Shown: piece by piece, positions 1-4,715 of the stretch
How the letters are laid out: every line of letters starts with the position of its first letter
Position numbering within the stretch: position 1 is the first letter of the stretch
Assembly: GCA_012523535.1 (NCBI GenBank)
Contig: JAAYII010000186.1
Span: forward strand, 1-6,968
Source of the DNA: Peptococcaceae bacterium
Lineage (GTDB): Bacteria > Bacillota > Desulfitobacteriia > Desulfitobacteriales > Syntrophobotulaceae
DNA: 6,968 nucleotides
Direction: 5' to 3'
Notes under the pieces: generated by a model
The model's database searches: none
Seen by the model: only the letters and a program-made list of their open reading frames with translations
What the model was told of the DNA's origin: nothing
Position numbers and translations under genes: made by a program

Positions 1-2
1 CC

Positions 3-425
3 CCGTGGACTATTGCAGTTTTATTATTTGGGATATTGTTTTTATTGTTAGTGGAAATTCTATTTTACAAATACCTTCCCAGGCATGAATTGGCAGAGGA
101 TCTAAACCGCATGCTAATTGAAAAATTTTCGGGGTTCGAACTTGGCTTGATATTTTTTGTTGGAGCCCTAATTGAAGAATTTTTGTTTCGCTTTCTACTG
201 CAATCCCTGTTGGGAGTTTTGCTTACCAGCATTATTTTTGCTTTAATCCATGTTAGATATATATTTAAAAAGTTTATGTTATTGGAAGTATTTCTTCTAA
301 GTATTATTCTGGGTATGGCTTATAAGATGACTGCCATGTTTTACGTGCCAGTAGTCTGTCATTTTATGCTCAATTTTATAACAGCCTTGCTGATTAAGAA
401 AGGTTTCATCGTTTTGGAATCCTAA
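3..425 (+). CDS. CPBP family intramembrane metalloprotease (CAAX protease-like), 5' end missing
   Basis: The frame is open from the left edge and ends at TAA 423-425, so about 140 C-terminal residues are visible and the true start lies outside the window. Three signatures of the CPBP/CAAX-protease (Abi) family appear in the right order: EEFLFR (visible residues 58-63, the EExxxR motif), FALIH (79-83, FxxxH) and HFMLN (120-124, HxxxN). In this family the Glu and His residues form a membrane-embedded metal-dependent active site. The rest is hydrophobic, with several predicted transmembrane helices, so the protein acts in the cytoplasmic membrane. Bacterial members are proteases or are linked to bacteriocin self-immunity or membrane-protein processing; nothing here shows the substrate. 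All motif residues are intact, so the protein is probably active. A TTG at 36 could be read as a start, but coding continues upstream of it. The family call is secure; the specific role is unknown. Confidence 0.85.
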   Translation, partial: PWTIAVLLFGILFLLLVEILFYKYLPRHELAEDLNRMLIEKFSGFELGLIFFVGALIEEFLFRFLLQSLLGVLLTSIIFALIHVRYIFKKFMLLEVFLLSIILGMAYKMTAMFYVPVVCHFMLNFITALLIKKGFIVLES

Positions 426-454
426 GGTTAAAATTTTTATTACTAGAATGATAC

Positions 455-463
455 TGGTATAAT
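455..463 (+). promoter_or_regulatory. Extended -10 sigma-A promoter for the CHR gene pair
   Basis: TGG at 455-457 directly precedes TATAAT at 458-463, matching the extended -10 form TGnTATAAT. About 17 bases upstream there is only an AT-rich stretch with no good -35, as is common for extended -10 promoters. The -10 ends 45 bases before the TTG start of the first CHR gene. No hairpin terminator is visible between the CPBP gene and this site, so read-through from upstream is also possible. Confidence 0.6.
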
Positions 464-508
464 TGCTGTAACAATGTAAATGTAAAGAAATAAAGAGGGT
501 GAACAAGT

Positions 509-1018
509 TTGGTTGATCTCTGGCATTTGTTTCTTGCTTTCTTGAGAGCCAGTAATCTTGGTTTTGGTGGCGGCCCGGCCATAATTCCACTAATACAGGC
601 CGAAGCAGTTGATAGGTATCATTGGATGAGCAGTAGCGAGTTTGCAGATCTTATTGCTGTCGCTAATGCTTTACCCGGTCCTATAGGAACTAAGATTGCT
701 GCATATATTGGCTATCAAGTTGCTTCTTGGCCAGGTGTCGTGGTGGCTTTAACCGCAACAATTTTGCCCACAGTACTGTTATTAATTTTTTTGGGCACTC
801 TACTGGCTAAATATGCCAACTCCCGGGCGCTGCAAGCCATGTTGACCGGAGTTAAACCAATTGTTGCCGCTCTATTGATTGTTGTTGCTTATCAAACGGC
901 TGTGGATGCTTTTAGGATCAACCAAAGGGCAGATTATTTAACTTTAGTTATTGCTGCTTCGGCGGCGGTGGCCATGTATTTTAAGGTTCACCCCAGTGTT
1001 TTAATTCTTGCCTCCTAG
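509..1018 (+). CDS. Short-chain CHR (chromate transporter family) protein, first of a pair; ends at a suspicious TAG
   Basis: This 169-residue membrane protein is a single CHR domain, half of a classical ChrA. Family hallmarks are the glycine-rich FGGGPAIIPL (residues about 19-28) after the first amphipathic segment and NALPGPIGTKIAAYIGY in the middle, followed by several hydrophobic helices. Start: TTG at 509 follows AAAGAGGGTGA (492-502) at good spacing, and the initial MVDLWHLFLAFLRAS aligns with the next gene. Short-chain CHR proteins occur as adjacent pairs with opposite membrane topology; in Bacillus subtilis both partners are needed for chromate efflux. The natural substrate here may be chromate, sulfate or another oxyanion and cannot be told from sequence. 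Oddity: the protein stops at TAG 1016-1018 within its last helix. In the same frame eight positions further, TAA 1040-1042 gives a 177-residue version that aligns without gaps to the end region of the paralogue, so the visible form looks C-terminally clipped. Confidence 0.85.
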   Translation: MVDLWHLFLAFLRASNLGFGGGPAIIPLIQAEAVDRYHWMSSSEFADLIAVANALPGPIGTKIAAYIGYQVASWPGVVVALTATILPTVLLLIFLGTLLAKYANSRALQAMLTGVKPIVAALLIVVAYQTAVDAFRINQRADYLTLVIAASAAVAMYFKVHPSVLILAS

Positions 1019-1055
1019 GCTTTGGGTTATTTTATCTTTTAATAAAGGTTTGAGT

Positions 1056-1595
1056 ATGGTGAAAATTATTTGGGATCTTTTTCTTGCTTTTTTGCGTGCT
1101 AGCAACTTTAGTTTTGGTGGAGGAGCAACTGTCATTCCCTTGCTCAAAAGTGAAGTGGTAACAAAATACCAGTGGCTTACCAATGAAGAATTTGCCGATT
1201 ATCTGGCTGTGGCAAATTCTTTGCCTGGGCCTATCGTTACCAAGTTGGCAGGTATGATAGGCTTTAAAGTTAAAGGCTGGTTGGGAGCTTCGGTCGCTAT
1301 TTTGGGGGCCATCATGCCGACAACATTGGCGGTTATTGCCTTAGGAGGATTGATTCTCAAGTATGCCCATTCGCCTGCTTTAGAGGCTATGCTAAAAGGA
1401 GTGAGGCCGGTGGTGGCAATTCTTTTATTGCAGACAGCAATAGAAATGGTTAGGGAATCTCTGACGCATAAGGCGACCTGGGTATTGGGAACGGTGGCCC
1501 TGATAATTATGTTTTTATGGCCTTTTATACATCCGGCATTTTTAGTAGTAGGTTCCATGCTTTTAGGGCTTGTTTTATTTAAGAAAAAAGACTGA
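1056..1595 (+). CDS. Short-chain CHR (chromate transporter family) protein, second of a pair
   Basis: A 179-residue single-CHR-domain membrane protein paralogous to the preceding gene. It carries the same landmarks: FLRASNFSFGGGATVIPL near the N-terminus and NSLPGPIVTKLAGMIGF in the middle, then hydrophobic helices ending in a short KKKD tail. The ATG at 1056 is preferred over an upstream TTG at 1008, because AAAGG (1044-1048) lies seven bases before it and the protein from there aligns from its first residues with the upstream paralogue. It begins 37 bases after the upstream TAG, or 13 bases after the TAA that would end a read-through product, so the two are almost certainly one operon. It likely forms a heterodimeric oxyanion transporter with its neighbour. 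The family is clear; the substrate is not. Confidence 0.87.
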   Translation: MVKIIWDLFLAFLRASNFSFGGGATVIPLLKSEVVTKYQWLTNEEFADYLAVANSLPGPIVTKLAGMIGFKVKGWLGASVAILGAIMPTTLAVIALGGLILKYAHSPALEAMLKGVRPVVAILLLQTAIEMVRESLTHKATWVLGTVALIIMFLWPFIHPAFLVVGSMLLGLVLFKKKD

Positions 1596-1631
1596 AAATA
1601 TAAAACTATTTTTATCAATAAAGTCAGAACT

Positions 1632-1650
1632 GCGCCACTTTTGGCGTCCT
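1632..1650 (+). terminator. Weak hairpin after the CHR pair (possible terminator)
   Basis: GCGCCA (1632-1637) pairs with TGGCGT (1642-1647), counting one G-U pair, around the four-base loop CTTT. The T run after it is short and broken (CCTTATAAA), so termination would be inefficient at best. It sits 36 bases after the CHR stop codon and 68 bases before the sigma factor start. Its right arm, GGCGTCCTT, is repeated in the strong terminator at 3469-3494. Confidence 0.4.
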
Positions 1651-1718
1651 TATAAATGTATAAATAAAAAGATTTAAATATATGCGTTATTGTCCAGTTG
1701 CTAAGGGGGACTTGGGGA

Positions 1719-2225
1719 GTGAACCACCAAGTATCATTCGACCAAATTTATGAAGAGCTTTTTCCTGCCGTTTATCGTTATGTTTGTTTGAGGATCCCCG
1801 CTTCTGATATTGAAGATGTGACAGCGGAAATAATGGCTAAAATCTGGAAGTCGCTTGCGGGTTTTGAAGGTCGAAGCTCGTTAAGATCATGGGCCCTGAG
1901 GATAGCAGCAAATTATATTGCTGATTTTTATCGTCGGAGAAAGAATATTGAAATAATACCTTTAACCGAAGAATTTGAGAACTCAACCGGCACCCGGGAT
2001 TTCGGTGATGATCTGGCGACGGTTTTATCGGTCAGCAAAACCCTGGCTCAATTGACCGAGCCTCAGGTTGCTGTTATTCAACTAAGGCTGATAGAGGGAT
2101 TCAGTTCGACGGAAACAGCTTCCATTTTGGGAATTACCCAACAGGCGGTTGACAGTTTATTGTACCGGGCGAAAAAGAGTTTTCGGAACATATACAATAC
2201 CGAAATGGCTGGAGGTGAATGTTGA
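1719..2225 (+). CDS. RNA polymerase sigma factor, ECF type (sigma-70 family)
   Basis: A 168-residue protein with the two-domain plan of ECF sigma factors. Region 2 is at about residues 8-75 (FDQIYEELFPAVYRYV, then DIEDVTAEIMAKIWKSL and a FEGRSSLRSWALRIAANYIADFYRR stretch, the core-binding and -10 recognition part). Region 4 is at about 108-160 (LTEPQVAVIQLRLIEGFSSTETASILGITQQAV, a helix-turn-helix for the -35). An acidic linker joins them. GTG 1719 is preferred over TTG 1698 because AAGGGGG (1703-1709) lies nine bases upstream of it, whereas the TTG lacks a site; the extra residues also do not resemble the family. The stop overlaps the start of the next gene, so the pair is translationally coupled, the usual arrangement for an ECF sigma factor and its regulator. 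It would direct polymerase to a small envelope-linked regulon. The subgroup and inducing signal are not recognised. No clear promoter is seen upstream. Confidence 0.88.
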   Translation: MNHQVSFDQIYEELFPAVYRYVCLRIPASDIEDVTAEIMAKIWKSLAGFEGRSSLRSWALRIAANYIADFYRRRKNIEIIPLTEEFENSTGTRDFGDDLATVLSVSKTLAQLTEPQVAVIQLRLIEGFSSTETASILGITQQAVDSLLYRAKKSFRNIYNTEMAGGEC

Positions 2226-3433
2226 TGAAAAAAGATAAAATAACAGCCATGTGGGAAGAAGACGGTGATTTAATGCGGATTGAAAACTTTTTTAAGAGTA
2301 TAAGTCCCAGTGAAACTCTCAAAAACAGGATCAAGGAGAAAACCTTGCGTAAGATTTCCGTTTCCGAAGATTCGCTCGTTACAATAATACCCGAATCTGA
2401 ACAACCGAATAAAGATAAAACTCGTCGTCGAAACTTTTTTAGCCTTGTTAATAAAAAACCAATTATAAAAATTGCTTCCGCCGCGGCTGTTCTTGTCTTG
2501 GCCGTATATTTGGGGGTTTCCGGCTTGCTGTTGGTGGAAAACCCAGGCAAAGATGGGGGAGTGGCCTTAAATCTTCAGAAGGGAGAAACAGAACAAAGTC
2601 TGGTTTATGATGCCGCCGGAACTGGATCCGCAGCGGAGACTCCCAATTCCCCGGAAATTGCATATTCTTCGGACGGGTCGGATGCCTTAATTTTACGAAA
2701 TATGCAACCTGCCGAGGCTTCTAAAGAAAACAGCGTGGTTCCACAGAAATTGATTTATACCATGGATGTGATCATAAAAACCAGCAATGTTATTGAGACT
2801 GTGGAAACTATCCAGCAAAGTGTAAAATCTGTGGGTGGTTATGTTGTGGACTCAAGTATAAATAATGATCAATATCAAGTCACTGCTCATATTACCATTA
2901 AGGTTCCGGCTAAGGAATTTGACGTCTTTAAAAATAATCTTAAGCAATTTGGCCATATTGAAAATCAACACCTGTCCACAAGCGATGTATCCAAGGAGTA
3001 TTTTGATACCGAAACCAGGCTAAAATCTTGGCAGGCTCAGGAAGAAAGGTATCTGGAAATATTAAAGAAAGCCAATACCGTTGAAGAAATCCTACGCATT
3101 GAAGATTACCTGCATAATGTTCGACTTCAAATCGAAAGTTTAAAAGGCCAACTCAAATATTGGGACAACCAGGTCGATTATTCGGAAATCCGTATGAATA
3201 TCTATCCCTTGCAAAGCGAGCTAAAGGTTAAAGACCCTTGGCAGCCGGTATCAATAAAAAATACATTCATTGCTGCCAAAAATGCCTTGCTTAAATCCAT
3301 TAACTTTATTTGGAATGCTTTAAACTATTTAATAGTGTTTATCGGCTACGCCTTGCCGGTATTGATTATACTGGCAATCATCTGGGTTGGGTGGATTCTG
3401 GTAAAGAGGTACAGAAAAAAAACCAATAATTAA
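2225..3433 (+). CDS. DUF4349 membrane protein, putative anti-sigma factor
   Basis: A 402-residue protein. Order: a charged cytoplasmic N-terminus (about 1-80), a transmembrane helix (about 82-103), a low-complexity Ser/Gly/Glu-rich linker (about 105-168), a DUF4349 domain (about 172-340) with a helical coiled-coil part (LKSWQAQEERYLEILKK onward), and a C-terminal transmembrane helix (about 368-393) followed by a basic tail KRYRKK. Positive residues flank both helices on the inside, so DUF4349 should lie outside the membrane with both ends in the cytoplasm. ATG 2225 is chosen over ATG 2219 because GGAGGTGA (2211-2218) touches the latter but sits six bases before 2225; it overlaps the sigma factor stop as TGATG. 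This coupling, plus a cytoplasmic N-terminus facing the sigma factor, suggests an anti-sigma factor. However, the N-terminus has no cysteine, so the common zinc-binding anti-sigma motif HxxxCxxC is absent. The DUF4349 function is not known; anti-sigma activity is inference. Confidence 0.8.
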   Translation: MKKDKITAMWEEDGDLMRIENFFKSISPSETLKNRIKEKTLRKISVSEDSLVTIIPESEQPNKDKTRRRNFFSLVNKKPIIKIASAAAVLVLAVYLGVSGLLLVENPGKDGGVALNLQKGETEQSLVYDAAGTGSAAETPNSPEIAYSSDGSDALILRNMQPAEASKENSVVPQKLIYTMDVIIKTSNVIETVETIQQSVKSVGGYVVDSSINNDQYQVTAHITIKVPAKEFDVFKNNLKQFGHIENQHLSTSDVSKEYFDTETRLKSWQAQEERYLEILKKANTVEEILRIEDYLHNVRLQIESLKGQLKYWDNQVDYSEIRMNIYPLQSELKVKDPWQPVSIKNTFIAAKNALLKSINFIWNALNYLIVFIGYALPVLIILAIIWVGWILVKRYRKKTNN

Positions 3434-3468
3434 AGCAATAGGGTATATTATCAAAATTGTAAAATGTT

Positions 3469-3494
3469 AGGACGCCAAAAGGCGTCCTTTTTTT
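3469..3494 (+). terminator. Strong intrinsic terminator after the sigma/DUF4349 operon
   Basis: AGGACGCC (3469-3476) and GGCGTCCT (3481-3488) form a perfect eight-base-pair stem closed by an AAAA loop, followed by seven T residues (3488-3494). It lies 35 bases after the DUF4349 stop codon and isolates the sigma operon from the heat-shock operon. Confidence 0.93.
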
Positions 3495-3533
3495 ATTCTG
3501 ATGGCAGTATTGGAAAAAGTTTGCTTATTCGTA

Positions 3534-3604
3534 GGTCAAAGTCAAATAAAGTTAAGGTCAGAAAAGAACAGAATATATTCTGACCAACATTGACCTTTAA
3601 CTTT
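3534..3604 (+). promoter_or_regulatory. CtsR-like heat-shock operator array
   Basis: Six hexamers of the form RGTYAR lie here. On the top strand they are GGTCAA 3534-3539, AGTCAA 3540-3545, AGTTAA 3550-3555 and GGTCAG 3556-3561. On the bottom strand they appear as CTGACC 3580-3585 and TTGACC 3590-3595. Two pairs start ten bases apart, one helical turn (3540/3550, and the two bottom-strand copies). The heptad AGTCAAA (3540-3546), spacer TAA and AGTTAAG fit the CtsR consensus RGTCAAA-NAN-RGTCAAA with two mismatches. The bottom-strand pair GGTCAAT-GTT-GGTCAGA (3579-3595) fits with one mismatch in each heptad and one in the spacer. The halves also form inverted repeats (3556-3563 with 3578-3585; 3548-3560 with 3591-3604). 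Overlap with the -35 implies repression. CtsR as the regulator is inferred from the motif and from the regulated genes. Confidence 0.65.
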
Positions 3605-3618
3605 TTTTAGACTATAAT
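3590..3618 (+). promoter_or_regulatory. Sigma-A promoter of the J-protein/clpB operon
   Basis: TTGACC (-35, 3590-3595) and a perfect TATAAT (-10, 3613-3618) are separated by the ideal 17 bases. Transcription would begin near 3625, leaving a leader of about 63 bases. The -35 is itself one of the operator half-sites, so a bound repressor would block polymerase directly. Confidence 0.85.
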
Positions 3619-3640
3619 ACATATCGAATGTAAATAATGG

Positions 3641-3676
3641 TCTTTAACAGGAAACACTTATATATAGTGTTAAAGA
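3641..3676 (+). promoter_or_regulatory. Leader hairpin next to the ribosome binding site, possible RNA thermometer
   Basis: In the predicted leader, TCTTTAA (3641-3647) plus CACT (3655-3658) can pair with AGTG (3666-3669) plus TTAAAGA (3670-3676). This gives eleven AT-rich base pairs with a seven-base bulge, CAGGAAA (3648-3654), and a TATATAT loop (3659-3665). The right arm includes the first bases of the Shine-Dalgarno region AAAGAGGTGA (3672-3681), while GGTGA itself stays unpaired. Partial occlusion of the site in a heat-shock leader, by a weak bulged stem, would suit a thermometer. It matches no named thermometer class that I recognise, so the regulatory role is tentative. Confidence 0.35.
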
Positions 3677-3687
3677 GGTGATGAAAT

Positions 3688-4677
3688 TTGGATTTTAAGG
3701 ATTACTATGGAATATTAGGTGTATCTCCTGATGCAGATATTAAGGATATAAAGAAAGCATATCAAAAGCTGACAAAAAAATACCATCCAGATCTTAATCC
3801 CGGTGATAAGGAGGCAGAAGAGAAATTTAAGGAAATTAATGAGGCTTATCATGCCATATCAGATCCCGTTAAAAGAAAAAAATATGACGATCTACGGGCC
3901 AGTTATCTGCAATGGCAAAAGCGGGGAGGAAGAGGGGATAATTTTGATTGGTCGGCCTGGCAACATGATCCGGGGTTTGGAACCTATACCCGGACTATGA
4001 CTCCCGAGGAATTTGAATCTATATTCGGTGGAGTAAGCGGACTGGGAGAAAAATTTGGCGGTTTTTCTGATTTTTTTGCTACCATTTTTGGTATGGATTT
4101 TGACTCGCCCTATACATCGCCGGTGGAGGATTATTATGAAGCATTCAGGCAACCCAAAGCAGGCCGAGATATTGAAGGTGAGATATCCGTAACCTTGGAG
4201 GAAGTTTATCATGGTGCTAAAAAGCTAATTTCCGTCGGGGGCAAAAAGATTGAAGCTACCATACCTAAAGGTATTCAAGACGGCAATAAAATAAGACTTG
4301 CCGGGCAAGGAGGCAAAGGGTCCAGGGGCGGACCAAATGGTGATTTGCTTTTAACCGTGAAAATTTTACCGCATGATAAATATAAAAGGGAAGGAAACGA
4401 CCTATATGTCGACGTGATGATTGATTTCTATACCGCGGTCTTGGGAGGAGAGGCTAGAGTCAATACTCTGGCTGGGGACATTATTCTTAAAATTCCGCCA
4501 CGAACTCAGGCCGGCAAAAGTTTCAGGCTTAAGGGCAAAGGAATGCCGGTATTAAATCAAGCAGGTGTGTTTGGAGACTTGTATGCCAAGATATCAATTA
4601 TATTGCCTGCTGACCTGACGGAAAAAGAAATCAGTGTTTTGGAAGAATTATTTAACTGGAAGCAAAAAAAGAAATAA
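3688..4677 (+). CDS. J-domain co-chaperone lacking the zinc finger (CbpA/DnaJ class B type)
   Basis: A 329-residue protein. The J domain (residues 4-68) opens with DYYGILGV and has the HPD tripeptide at 33-35 that stimulates the DnaK ATPase. A glycine/phenylalanine-rich, aromatic linker follows (about 75-155; FGGVSGLGEKFGGFSDFF). The C-terminal substrate-binding domains start at GRDIEGEISVTLEEVYHG (159) and run to the end, with typical GKGMPVLN and FGDLYAKI segments. There are no CxxCxGxG repeats, so this is not canonical DnaJ but a CbpA-like protein, close to the usual length of that class. Start: TTG 3688, six bases after AGAGGTGA (3674-3681); an ATG at 3681 is out of frame. It lies 38 bases upstream of clpB with no terminator between, so they share the upstream promoter. 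It probably hands aggregated proteins to DnaK for ClpB-assisted disaggregation in the cytoplasm. No dnaK or grpE is nearby in the window. Confidence 0.9.
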   Translation: MDFKDYYGILGVSPDADIKDIKKAYQKLTKKYHPDLNPGDKEAEEKFKEINEAYHAISDPVKRKKYDDLRASYLQWQKRGGRGDNFDWSAWQHDPGFGTYTRTMTPEEFESIFGGVSGLGEKFGGFSDFFATIFGMDFDSPYTSPVEDYYEAFRQPKAGRDIEGEISVTLEEVYHGAKKLISVGGKKIEATIPKGIQDGNKIRLAGQGGKGSRGGPNGDLLLTVKILPHDKYKREGNDLYVDVMIDFYTAVLGGEARVNTLAGDIILKIPPRTQAGKSFRLKGKGMPVLNQAGVFGDLYAKISIILPADLTEKEISVLEELFNWKQKKK

Positions 4678-4715
4678 AAACTTTATATTTTGATGATTTT
4701 TATAAGGGGGAATAA

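Noticed and set aside
297..590. Minus-strand open frame of 97 codons across the CPBP end and the CHR start.
   Set aside because: It spans two plus-strand genes and the intergenic promoter, shows no family features, and has no supporting ribosome binding site that I could see.
1008..1055. Upstream TTG start at 1008 for the second CHR gene, overlapping the first gene.
   Set aside because: The extra 16 residues do not match the paralogue and no ribosome binding site precedes the TTG; ATG 1056 has one and aligns properly.
1627..1648. GAAC (1627-1630) and CGTC (1645-1648) before the sigma gene, resembling an autoregulated ECF promoter.
   Set aside because: The gap is 14 bases where about 16 is usual for ECF promoters, the -35 lacks the second G of GGAAC, and CGTC is part of the hairpin arm. 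Too weak to annotate without expression data.
3505..3550. A second promoter upstream of the operator array (TTGCTT at 3521-3526 with AAATAA about 17 bases later).
   Set aside because: Both elements are poor matches, while the TTGACC/TATAAT promoter just downstream is near consensus.
3534..3604. CIRCE (HrcA) or HAIR (HspR) operator for the clpB operon.
   Set aside because: Neither TTAGCACTC-N9-GAGTGCTAA nor CTTGAGT-N7-ACTCAAG is present; the repeats are GGTCAA-like instead.
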